From the NCBI GenBank assembly GCA_046594105.1, contig JBKJQB010000050.1, positions 1-21,441 on the forward strand: a stretch of 21,441 bases of DNA. Direction: 5' to 3'. The notes under the pieces are model-generated. The model was not told where the DNA came from and did no database searches. It saw only the letters and a list, made by a program, of their open reading frames with translations. Position 1 is the stretch's first letter, and every line of letters starts with the position of its first letter. The position numbers and the translations under genes were made by a program. Of the stretch, positions 7,620 to 13,764 are shown piece after piece. The DNA comes from JBDSGC01 sp046594105. Lineage in GTDB: Bacteria; Acidobacteriota; Thermoanaerobaculia; Gp7-AA8.

Positions 7620-8267
7620 TCAGTAATGACAGGTCGAGCAATGCGTCAGTTTCTGGATGTTGTACTGCGCGACCAGTTTCGGTCCGAGCTCCGCCTGGTT
7701 CGCCGCAACGTACCCCATGTTGAACACCTGATCGCGCGGGCGGACGTACTTTTCCGGATTGCGGTGGCAGTTCAGGCACCACTCCATGGTCAGCGGCGAG
7801 GCCTGGTAAGTCAGAGCCATGCGGTCGATGCGGCCGTGGCAGCTGGCGCAGCCGACTCCCTTGTTCACATGGATGCTGTGATTGAAGTGCACGTAGTCCG
7901 GCAGGCGGTGGACGCGCGACCAGATGATCGGCTTGTTGGTAGCGTAGCTGGCGCGGACCGGCTCGAGCATCCCGGCATTGGTCCAGATTTGAGCGTGGCA
8001 GTTCATGCAGGTCGCGGTGGGGGGGATGCCGGCGAAGCTGGAGATTTCCACCGAAGTGTGGCAGTAGCGGCAATCGATCCCCAGGCCGGCCACATGGTGC
8101 TGGTGGCTGAACGGCACGGGCTGTTGGCGCTCGATCCCCTGATTGGTGACGTAGGGAGACCGAACGATCCCGCCCATCACCCAGAGTGCGAAGCCGGCCA
8201 CGAAGACGGCTCCGAAGATGGTGACGCGGGAAAGTGTGTTGGCGCTTCGATGGAAGATCTGAGCCAT
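7620..8267 (-). CDS. actA: Alternative complex III subunit ActA (pentahaem cytochrome c)
   Basis: This 215-residue protein has an N-terminal membrane anchor (about 15-32) and five CXXCH motifs: CRYCH (66-70), CMNCH (87-91), CASCH (140-144), CLNCH (164-168) and CSTCH (210-214). The product ends one residue after the last haem motif. FSHQHHVAGLGIDCRYCH and FNHSIHVNKGVGCASCHG provide the distal histidines typical of multihaem class III-like cytochromes. It is the first gene of the ACIII operon, preceded by a candidate promoter at 8360-8387. Haem attachment would require the Ccm system encoded at 11421-18841. The start at 8267 lacks a strong Shine-Dalgarno but is the natural start, giving a short basic N-terminus before the helix. 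Confidence 0.97.
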   Translation of the reverse strand: MAQIFHRSANTLSRVTIFGAVFVAGFALWVMGGIVRSPYVTNQGIERQQPVPFSHQHHVAGLGIDCRYCHTSVEISSFAGIPPTATCMNCHAQIWTNAGMLEPVRASYATNKPIIWSRVHRLPDYVHFNHSIHVNKGVGCASCHGRIDRMALTYQASPLTMEWCLNCHRNPEKYVRPRDQVFNMGYVAANQAELGPKLVAQYNIQKLTHCSTCHY

Positions 8268-8497
8268 TTCAGGCTGCTAAGGTCCACGAGTTGCGTTAAC
8301 GAAGTGAGAGGCGGCGAGACGCTGCGGAGCGTGCCGCGTGCTCCCCGAGCGGCGGCGCGATCATATCGAAAATTTTTCGTCGCGCAAGAGTGGAGAGTTC
8401 ACTCCGATGCGATCTGCGCATCCTCTCCGCCATGCCGCCCCCAAGGATCGAATGGGCAAACGTAGGCGTTGGCTTCGATGGGGCGCTCCGCTCTCGA
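8268..8497. other. Intergenic region upstream of actA
   Basis: This 230-bp non-coding region lies between the actA start and the stop of the DUF502 gene. Both genes are on the minus strand. The side near actA holds a predicted leader of about 85 nt and the AT-rich promoter region; the remainder is GC-rich with no supported ORF. No T-tailed hairpin is evident after the DUF502 stop. Confidence 0.7.
8360..8387 (-). promoter_or_regulatory. Candidate actA operon promoter with palindrome in the spacer
   Basis: On the minus strand, a TATGAT -10-like hexamer (8360-8365) is separated by 16 bp from TTGCGC (8382-8387). The spacer contains CGAAAATTTTTCG (8367-8379), a perfect 6-bp inverted repeat around one base and one of the few AT-rich patches in this GC-rich window. 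It could be a repressor or activator operator controlling ACIII. The -35 match is only three of six bases, so the call rests on the -10 and on position. Confidence 0.5.
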
Positions 8498-9055
8498 TCA
8501 TCGCTTCCCTTCGGCCATCCGGGAAATTCCGCCGGAGACGATCAGTGCCATGACGCTGGCGCTGTCGATGGCCAGGGCCTCCACGCGCGAGGCGGGAACG
8601 ATCACCAGCGATCCGGCCATGCTGTAGGCGAACGGGAGATAGACCGCCACCTGACCTTCCATCGACAGAAATCCGAGGTCGCTCTGCGTGATGAAGCCGA
8701 GAGTCTTCACGTCGCCGGCTGCCGTCAGAGACACGGCGACGGGCCGATCAAACCGCTTCTTGTCGCCGACGAATGCTTCGAGCAGATCGCGCACCGACGA
8801 GTAGATCAATCGCACCAGCGGCGCGCGCGTGAACACCACATCGGTCAGGCGGAGAAATCGCCGCACGATGAAGTTCGACGCCAGCGCACCGATGGCGATG
8901 ATCACACCGATGGTGATCAGGAATCCGATGCCGGGCGTCCGCAGGTTCAACAGCCGGTCGATGCGCACGAACGCCTCGTACAGGATGTAGAGAGTCAGGG
9001 CGATGGGCACCACAATGATCAGCCCTCGAAGAAAGTTTTTCACCAACCAGTTCAT
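8498..9055 (-). CDS. DUF502 family membrane protein
   Basis: This 185-residue inner-membrane protein of the DUF502 family has unknown biochemical function. Two hydrophobic helices lie near residues 7-27 and 42-62. They are followed by the family's characteristic soluble part, including RAPLVRLIYSSVRDLLEAF (about 99-117), GFITQ (about 139-143), VYLPF and the C-terminal SGGIS. The start MNWLVKNFLRG at 9055 was chosen because it begins directly with the basic segment before helix 1; the longer upstream open frame would run into the divergent sigma gene. A TACACT hexamer (9065-9070) lies 9 nt upstream, suggesting a very short leader. It is transcribed divergently from the sigma factor gene, which may co-regulate it. 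Confidence 0.92.
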   Translation of the reverse strand: MNWLVKNFLRGLIIVVPIALTLYILYEAFVRIDRLLNLRTPGIGFLITIGVIIAIGALASNFIVRRFLRLTDVVFTRAPLVRLIYSSVRDLLEAFVGDKKRFDRPVAVSLTAAGDVKTLGFITQSDLGFLSMEGQVAVYLPFAYSMAGSLVIVPASRVEALAIDSASVMALIVSGGISRMAEGKR

Positions 9056-9064
9056 GGAGGGTCC

Positions 9065-9070
9065 AGTGTA
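9065..9070 (-). promoter_or_regulatory. TACACT -10-like hexamer for the DUF502 gene
   Basis: TACACT on the minus strand is followed by 9 nt and the ATG. The same hexamer and 9-nt spacing occur before ccmA. Transcription would start within a few bases of the start codon. No convincing -35 was found. Confidence 0.45.
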
Positions 9071-9079
9071 GTGCCGCGC

Positions 9080-9098
9080 GAACCGGTCTGGACCGTTC
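9080..9098. promoter_or_regulatory. Imperfect inverted repeat in the divergent region
   Basis: GAACCGGTC-TG-GACCGTTC is an inverted repeat with one bulged C. It is near the centre of the 87-bp divergent intergenic region between the DUF502 gene and the sigma factor gene, a position suited to an operator acting on both promoters. It may simply reflect base composition. Confidence 0.3.
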
Positions 9099-9130
9099 TC
9101 TGCCGCGTTCTCCGACGCTCGGTGCTGAGG

Positions 9131-9136
9131 TACACT
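9131..9136 (+). promoter_or_regulatory. TACACT -10-like hexamer for the sigma factor gene
   Basis: TACACT is followed by exactly 6 nt and then the ATG at 9143, so the transcript would start at or next to the start codon (leaderless). The same 6-nt spacing is seen for TATGAT before the gene at 19044. No Shine-Dalgarno is present. Confidence 0.5.
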
Positions 9137-9142
9137 CGCCCG

Positions 9143-9571
9143 ATGGATTCCGACGGCGAGCTCTTTACGCGAATCAAATCGCGTGACGCCAGCGCTCTTG
9201 CCGACCTTTACGATCGATACGCGCCGCGCCTTCATGCTCTGGCTCTGCGGATGACCTGCGACACCGTCGCAGCGGTCGCCGTCCTCGAGGAGACCTTCCG
9301 CACAATCTGGAGCGATCCTCCGGACGCTCGCGCAGACGGCCAGGCCAGCCTGGCCCGCATCACCCGCGAGTCCGCGCGCCGGCTGACCGCGCAATCGAAC
9401 GCCTGTTCCGGCAAACCTGCGCGATCGACTCCCCGCGATTTCGTTGAGACTGCCTACTATGAACGCCGCAGCGTGGGCGAACTGGCAAGCACTTCCGGTC
9501 TCCCGGAGGCAGAAGTTCGTCGCATGTTGCGGGAAGGAATGGACGAGATCCGGCGTCAGTTTGCGCCGTAG
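9143..9571 (+). CDS. Compact ECF-type RNA polymerase sigma factor
   Basis: This 142-residue protein has the two ECF sigma domains. Region 2 is at about 5-85 (LFTRIKSRDASALADLYDRY, then an LEETFRTIW segment matching the region 2.3-2.4 area). Region 4 is at about 97-138 (DFVETAYYERRSVGELAS...GLPEAEVRRMLREGMDEIRR), a recognisable helix-turn-helix. It is shorter than the usual ECF length of about 170-190 because the linker is minimal, and its core sequence is divergent. The ATG at 9143 was chosen over the long upstream open frame because it gives the canonical ECF N-terminus and follows a TACACT by 6 nt. The cupin gene begins 7 nt downstream, matching the sigma/ChrR-type arrangement. Target promoters are not identified. 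Confidence 0.85.
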   Translation: MDSDGELFTRIKSRDASALADLYDRYAPRLHALALRMTCDTVAAVAVLEETFRTIWSDPPDARADGQASLARITRESARRLTAQSNACSGKPARSTPRDFVETAYYERRSVGELASTSGLPEAEVRRMLREGMDEIRRQFAP

Positions 9572-9578
9572 GGAATCG

Positions 9579-10028
9579 ATGACACAGCCGCTTTCAGATG
9601 ACGACTACGCTTTCCTGGACGCCGCCCTCGCAGCCTCGGTGGATCCCGTCCCGCCCCCGGCAATCACCCGGGCGCGAATCCTGGCTGCCGTCCGCGACCT
9701 TCCGCACGACAGCGTGACGCTCCACGCCGCGGAAGGGCAATGGCTCCCCTTCCGCGTTCCAGGCGTGGAAGCCAAGGTGCTCTGCACCGACAGCGGGCGA
9801 AAGACCACCACCTTCCTGCTGCGACTTCCGCCGGAGACCCGTATGGGCGCTCACGATCATCACGGCAATGAAGAGTGCTACGTCGTCAGCGGAACCGTGA
9901 ACCTTGGGGCGGTCCACATCACCGCCGGCGACTTCCACCGCGCCGGCGCAGGAACACGCCACGGAGAGGTCTACACCCAGACCGGTTGCACCTTGCTGCT
10001 GGTCCTCGACAACGCCGACTTTGCCTAG
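9579..10028 (+). CDS. Cupin protein, ChrR-like candidate anti-sigma or sensor factor
   Basis: This 149-residue single-cupin protein has cupin motif 1 in GAHDHHGNEECYVVSG, with candidate metal ligands His92, His94 and Glu98. Motif 2 is GDFHRAGAGTRHG, with His128. The N-terminal LDAALAASVDPVPPPAITRARILAAV resembles the linker found after the zinc-binding domain of anti-sigma factors (PP..R.RILAAV), but the zinc-binding HxxxCxxC domain of ChrR is absent. The start at 9579 has AGGGA about 5-9 nt upstream and lies 7 nt after the sigma stop. It probably forms an operon with the sigma factor and may sense a metal, oxidant or small ligand; a stand-alone metabolic cupin is the alternative. Confidence 0.85.
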   Translation: MTQPLSDDDYAFLDAALAASVDPVPPPAITRARILAAVRDLPHDSVTLHAAEGQWLPFRVPGVEAKVLCTDSGRKTTTFLLRLPPETRMGAHDHHGNEECYVVSGTVNLGAVHITAGDFHRAGAGTRHGEVYTQTGCTLLLVLDNADFA

Positions 10029-10079
10029 GCCGGCACGGCCGGCAGCGTTGGTTCGCAAAGCGTCCGCCACGATTTTCGC
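10029..10079 (+). repeat. 51-bp dispersed repeat, copy A
   Basis: This copy is identical at 49 of 51 positions to 18857-18907, in the same orientation. It begins with GCCGGC-ACG-GCCGGC, a short hairpin, and ends in CCACGATTTTCGC. It starts on the base after the cupin stop codon and could serve as that gene's terminator hairpin. The sequence beyond it (to about 10110) shows only loose similarity to the flank of copy B. Confidence 0.85.
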
Positions 10080-10141
10080 CTCATTGATTGCAGATGACGG
10101 GCGCGACATTTCTTGCAGCTCTCGGGAGATCTTGCTGCCTT

Positions 10142-10252
10142 CGGAGCGCCGGCATCCTGCCGGCCGGTCCGCGGGCATCCTGCCCGCAGGAGCTCGCCGA
10201 ACAGCGCCGGCTGGAAGCCGGCGGACCGGCCGGCAAGGATGCCGGCGCTCCG
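10142..10252. repeat. Long GCCGGC-type palindromic element, copy 2
   Basis: The outer arms 10142-10172 (31 nt) and 10221-10252 (32 nt) are inverted copies differing by one inserted base. The interior holds further inverted pieces (GCGGGCATCCTGCCCGC and GCCGGCTGGAAGCCGGC). The interior matches the interior of the element at 21171-21257 in reverse orientation. It lies between the convergent cupin and nadR-like genes, where a cruciform or hairpin could act as a bidirectional terminator. Confidence 0.85.
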
Positions 10253-10275
10253 TTCGCTTCGCTCAGAACCACGCT

Positions 10276-10875
10276 TCATCCCTCGCCTCGCGCCGCTTCG
10301 AGTCCCGCATCGATTGCGCGCATGGCCTCCATCCGCCGCTCGTCCCATAATCCGCGGATGGTGACGAACGACGCACCGACTTCCTCCAGCGCTGCAAGAA
10401 ACAAACGATGCATGTCCCCACGTCGATACCCTCGGTCCCTTTGTGGATCGGCAACCCAGGCGACGTCCGTCTCCATCAGCAGATAAAGATTCGCGCGGCG
10501 ATTGCGCACCGCTTCGAGGATCCACTCGGGACAAGCCCCGTAATAGTGCCGCGCGTACACCATCGTGCTCAGCAGATCGGTATCCAGGATGAGGATGTGG
10601 TTCGCGTGAGCCGAGGCAGCATCCTCCGCCTCGATCTGCGCACGGGCAATCGGCTCGACGTCCTCCGAGTCGAGAAGGGCTGCCTCGGAAATGGCCGGTG
10701 GTCCCTCGCTGCCGACGGCCCGTGACGCCTTCTGATCGAGATACTCGCGCACCGCCTCCGCGCAGCACACGGTCCGGTAATGCGCCGCCAGCTCATGGGC
10801 CAGAGTGCTCTTGCCGGTGGACTCCGAACCGGTCAGGACGACGCGGTAGACGCCTGCGAAATCGAGCGTTTCCAT
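10276..10875 (-). CDS. nadR: NadR-type ribosylnicotinamide kinase (P-loop ATPase)
   Basis: This 199-residue protein matches the C-terminal kinase domain of NadR, which phosphorylates nicotinamide riboside to NMN. The Walker A loop is VLTGSESTGKSTL (about 13-25). HILILDTDLLST (93-104) corresponds to the family's F-I-D-T-D block, and DVAWVADPQRDRG (137-149) to the segment around the lid. It lacks the NMN adenylyltransferase and helix-turn-helix domains of enterobacterial NadR. The start at 10875 has GGAGGGG about 9 nt upstream; 10884 is an alternative with poor spacing. It overlaps the 3' end of pnuC by about 43 nt, and the open frame that continues far upstream is a shadow. PnuC imports the riboside and this kinase traps it, so the pair forms a salvage unit. 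Confidence 0.88.
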   Translation of the reverse strand: METLDFAGVYRVVLTGSESTGKSTLAHELAAHYRTVCCAEAVREYLDQKASRAVGSEGPPAISEAALLDSEDVEPIARAQIEAEDAASAHANHILILDTDLLSTMVYARHYYGACPEWILEAVRNRRANLYLLMETDVAWVADPQRDRGYRRGDMHRLFLAALEEVGASFVTIRGLWDERRMEAMRAIDAGLEAARGEG

Positions 10876-11408
10876 TCGACCCATCCCCTCCAGGCCAGCA
10901 CGCAGAAAACCGCATAGAGGCCCGCGGTCAGGTGATAGGACCGGGCTGCGTAGATCGGAACATAGATGATGTCCACGACCAGCCATACGATCCAGTTTTC
11001 CAGCAGCTTCTTGTTCATCATCCACTGTCCGACCAGGCTGAATGACGTCGTGAAGGCATCCCAGAACGGAAGCGCCGCGTCCCCTGGCGTCCGGAGCAGC
11101 AGAATCAGAACCCCGGTGCCTGCGATCCCCGCGAGCAGACAGAGAATCCACGCCCGTCGCGAGGTTCTGGAAACGCGCAACTCCGTCTTGTCCGCCCCTC
11201 CGTGCAACCACTGGTACCAGCCGTGAACGGAGAGCACCAGATAAACGATCTGCAACCCGGCGTTCGAATAGAGATGGGCCTGATAGTTGACCACCGCATA
11301 CAAAGAGACGCCGACGATGGCCGCCGGCCAGCCCCAGATGTTCTCCTTCACCATCAGCCAGACGTTGGCCAGCGTGAAGAGGACAGCGACGATTTCGAGA
11401 GGAGTCAT
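10833..11408 (-). CDS. pnuC: Nicotinamide riboside transporter PnuC
   Basis: This 191-residue polytopic protein has about seven hydrophobic helices. It begins MTPLEIVAVLFTLANVWLMV, followed by ENIWGWPAAIVGVSLYA, and near its end has ENWIVWLVVDIIYVPIY and LTAGLYAVFCVLAWRGW. These are the WG-P and ENW-W-VD-Y landmarks of PnuC. It is a facilitator for nicotinamide riboside, with directionality provided by phosphorylation through the downstream NadR-type kinase, whose gene overlaps its 3' end. It starts 12 nt after the ccmI stop, so it is probably co-transcribed with the Ccm operon although its function is NAD salvage. No strong Shine-Dalgarno is evident. Confidence 0.93.
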   Translation of the reverse strand: MTPLEIVAVLFTLANVWLMVKENIWGWPAAIVGVSLYAVVNYQAHLYSNAGLQIVYLVLSVHGWYQWLHGGADKTELRVSRTSRRAWILCLLAGIAGTGVLILLLRTPGDAALPFWDAFTTSFSLVGQWMMNKKLLENWIVWLVVDIIYVPIYAARSYHLTAGLYAVFCVLAWRGWVEWKRSISQASTASS

Positions 11409-11420
11409 GGGATGGAGCTT

Positions 11421-12707
11421 TCAGTGCAACGTCACCTGCACCTTGCTGCCCATCGCCACGTTGTCGAGCACTGCGACAGGATCTTTCGGATCGCGGGTCA
11501 GCGGATTTCCGTCGCTGTCGACGCGCGCTTCGAGGCGCATCAACGGCGGCAGAGGTTGACCCATCATCGAGTCGGCCGACGTCAGATCCATTTGCACGGG
11601 GAACGCGCCGAGGGGAAGGCGCTTCACGGCTGCAGGCGGGCCTGAGGTCACCCCTGCGCTGCGCGCGATGACGAACAGCACGCCCGTCGCCGGCAACGTC
11701 CGTCCGCCCGCGAGCTGCACCGTCACATGGGTGGCCGTCTCCATCGGCGTGTTCGATCCGGCCGGCATCTGCCTCATCGACGGCGCGCTGCGATCGGGAC
11801 CCTCGGCGGGAGCATTCTGTTGCGAGGGAGGCGGTTGCGCGGCAGCCTGCTGTTTCATCTTCGCCAGCACCTCGCTCAACCGGGCCTGTTCCTCCGGATG
11901 CTGTTTCGCCGCAGCCTGGATGGTCTGCTCGGCCAGCGCCGGTTTCCCCGAAGTCATCTGCGCCCACGCCAGCCCGACATAGGCATCAAGGATTTTCGGG
12001 TCGACTCTGATGGCGTGCGCGAGCATCGTCTCGGCGCTGTCGACCTGGCCCATGGCGATCCGGACCAGCGCCTGATAGGTCAGCGCGCGGGCGTCATCCG
12101 GCGCTCGTTCCAGAACGAATTTGGTCTGGTCGAAAACGGCCATGAGATTCTCACGATCGAGGTAGGCGCGCGCGAGCTCGTCGCGCATGGCCAGGTTGTT
12201 CGGATCCTTTGCCACCGCTGCCTCGAGCTGCTGAAGCGCCGGATCCGATCGCGGGGAGGCCGCCTGGATGGTGCCGCTCTGCGCTGCCATCGGAGCCTGC
12301 TGCTGCCCTACCGTCCTCGGCTGCGCCTTCTGCGAGACGTACCAGGCCAGACCTCCGAGAATGGCCACGGAAGCCGCACCCCAGGCAAATCCCTTGATGG
12401 CGGCCTGACGAATGAGAGTCTCCGGCGCGCTCTGCTTGGCCACGATGGCCTCCGCACGATCGGTGGCCCGGATGTCGATGGCCCGCAGGACGTCCGCGGT
12501 TTCCCGCTCCAGCCTGCGGCGCTCCTCTTCCGGCCCGCCCGCATCGTGAAGTTCGCGCAACTGTCGCACCAGACCGTCGCGGCGCGCTTCGAGGTCACGG
12601 GTCTCGGTGTCCGGAACGTCCGCCCGTTGCTTCATCCGGTACAGAACCAGAATGCCGATGATGATTCCCGCCAGGAGCATCGCTCCGGCGCCATACCAGT
12701 CCGTCAT
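11421..12707 (-). CDS. ccmI: Cytochrome c maturation protein CcmI (TPR apocytochrome chaperone)
   Basis: CcmI binds apocytochrome c C-termini and delivers them to the CcmF/H ligation complex. The 428 residues show a first helix (about 7-24), a charged cytosolic loop rich in Arg/Glu, and a second helix (about 108-126). A TPR region follows (about 150-270, with AVAKDPNNLAMRDELARAYL and successive A..A...P repeats). The Pro/Gln-rich linker leads to a C-terminal domain (about 322-428) with FVIARSAGVTSGPPAAVKRLP, typical of full-length CcmI. The start overlaps the ccmH stop as ATGA (12704-12707). It is the last Ccm gene; pnuC follows after 12 nt. Confidence 0.93.
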   Translation of the reverse strand: MTDWYGAGAMLLAGIIIGILVLYRMKQRADVPDTETRDLEARRDGLVRQLRELHDAGGPEEERRRLERETADVLRAIDIRATDRAEAIVAKQSAPETLIRQAAIKGFAWGAASVAILGGLAWYVSQKAQPRTVGQQQAPMAAQSGTIQAASPRSDPALQQLEAAVAKDPNNLAMRDELARAYLDRENLMAVFDQTKFVLERAPDDARALTYQALVRIAMGQVDSAETMLAHAIRVDPKILDAYVGLAWAQMTSGKPALAEQTIQAAAKQHPEEQARLSEVLAKMKQQAAAQPPPSQQNAPAEGPDRSAPSMRQMPAGSNTPMETATHVTVQLAGGRTLPATGVLFVIARSAGVTSGPPAAVKRLPLGAFPVQMDLTSADSMMGQPLPPLMRLEARVDSDGNPLTRDPKDPVAVLDNVAMGSKVQVTLH

Positions 12708-13249
12708 GGTTTCTCCACCAGCTTGCGTACGCGCGCCAGATAAGGGTCCTCAGCCTGCGCTGTGGGTGATGAGGTTTGCGCCGTTGCCGGTCTGGCGCGC
12801 TCGAGACGTCGCACCTTGGTGATGATGATGATCAGGCCGACGACGATGGCCACGATGGGGAAAATCCACACCAGCGCGCTCACTCCCTGAAACTTCGGCT
12901 TCAGCAGAACGAACTGGCCGTAGGAGCGTTCGAAGTACTGAAGGATCTGCGCTTCGGTATAGCCGCGGACGAGCAGCTCGCGCACCTGGCCCTTCATGTT
13001 GGTGGCCATCTCCGAGGGGGAGTCGGCGATGGCCAATCCCTGGCACACCGGGCAGCGCAGCAGCGCGGAGACTTCCTGCGCGCGATGTTCCAGAGCGGCG
13101 CCGGTGAGCGGCGTTCCCTGGGGATTGCCCACGAATTGCTGGGCGTCGGGAACGTGAACCTCCTGCGCCGTCTGTCCCATTGCGGCGGCTCCGGCAATCA
13201 TCGCCAACAGCGCGACCATGACCATGCGCACACAACGCGACCCGGTCAC
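12704..13249 (-). CDS. ccmH: Cytochrome c maturation protein CcmH
   Basis: CcmH is the thiol oxidoreductase that, with CcmG, reduces apocytochrome CXXCH cysteines for haem ligation. The 181 residues include a signal peptide or anchor (about 8-25), the conserved redox motif LRCPVCQ (Cys66 and Cys69), the family signature QILQYFERSYGQFVLLKP (101-118), and one C-terminal transmembrane helix (about 126-144). The GTG at 13249 is chosen because it overlaps the ccmG stop as GTGA, in line with the 4-bp overlaps throughout this operon; an ATG at residue 9 is a possible alternative. The C-terminal tail is short, as in split CcmH with a separate CcmI. Confidence 0.92.
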   Translation of the reverse strand: MTGSRCVRMVMVALLAMIAGAAAMGQTAQEVHVPDAQQFVGNPQGTPLTGAALEHRAQEVSALLRCPVCQGLAIADSPSEMATNMKGQVRELLVRGYTEAQILQYFERSYGQFVLLKPKFQGVSALVWIFPIVAIVVGLIIIITKVRRLERARPATAQTSSPTAQAEDPYLARVRKLVEKP

Positions 13250-13764
13250 CGCATCGCCTTCTGCAGATTCGCCTGCAGTTGTTCTGAGGAAAGAGGACCC
13301 GCGAACTTCGCCACGATCACCCCGTTGCGATCGAGAAAGAACGTTTCCGGCACACCGCCGACACCGTAGGCAATGGCGGTCTTGCCCTTCTGGTCGACCA
13401 GCGTTGGGTAGGACCACCCGCGCTGGCGGAGGAACGCTTCGATCTTCGATTCCTCATCCTGAAACACCACACCGACGAACTGGACGGAGGTGCCCATCGA
13501 CTGCGCGTTGGAGGTCAGGATCGGATGCTCATCCCAGCAGGGCCGGCACCAGGTCGCCCAGAAGTTCAGCACGACTGGTTTGCCACGATAGCGAGAAAGA
13601 TCGATGGTCTCCGTGGAGCCGACTTCCTTCAAGGCGAACGATGGCGCCGGCTTGCCGATCAGCGGCGAGTCGATGTGCTGCGGATCGTTGCCCAGTCCAA
13701 GAAAGAGGATTCCCACCACCGCCGCGACGATGACCAGACCCACGCTCAGAACGGTGCGATTCAT
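13246..13764 (-). CDS. ccmG: Thiol:disulfide interchange protein CcmG (DsbE)
   Basis: CcmG is a membrane-tethered thioredoxin-like reductant for cytochrome c maturation. The 172 residues begin with a hydrophobic anchor (about 6-24), followed by the thioredoxin fold with the active site NFWATWCRPC (Cys73 and Cys76) and the cis-proline segment GVGGVPETFFLD (Pro139). GVPETF is the usual CcmG/DsbE signature. The ATG at 13764 overlaps the ccmF stop as ATGA. It would receive electrons from CcdA/DsbD, which is not in the window. Confidence 0.95.
   Translation of the reverse strand: MNRTVLSVGLVIVAAVVGILFLGLGNDPQHIDSPLIGKPAPSFALKEVGSTETIDLSRYRGKPVVLNFWATWCRPCWDEHPILTSNAQSMGTSVQFVGVVFQDEESKIEAFLRQRGWSYPTLVDQKGKTAIAYGVGGVPETFFLDRNGVIVAKFAGPLSSEQLQANLQKAMR

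Noticed and set aside
8390..9142. Extension of the sigma factor frame upstream to 8390
   Set aside because: It runs antisense through the DUF502 gene and lacks sigma-like sequence; the canonical ECF N-terminus starts at 9143.
10029..10178. Minus-strand open frame encoding the AKIVADALRTNAAGRAG segment near the cupin 3' end
   Set aside because: It is produced by the 51-bp repeat on the antisense strand of the cupin gene region and has no independent support.
10885..11967. N-terminal half of a 563-codon minus-strand frame ending in the NadR-like kinase
   Set aside because: The upstream part overlaps ccmI and pnuC in another frame and has no protein-like features; only the segment from 10875 (or 10884) is a gene.
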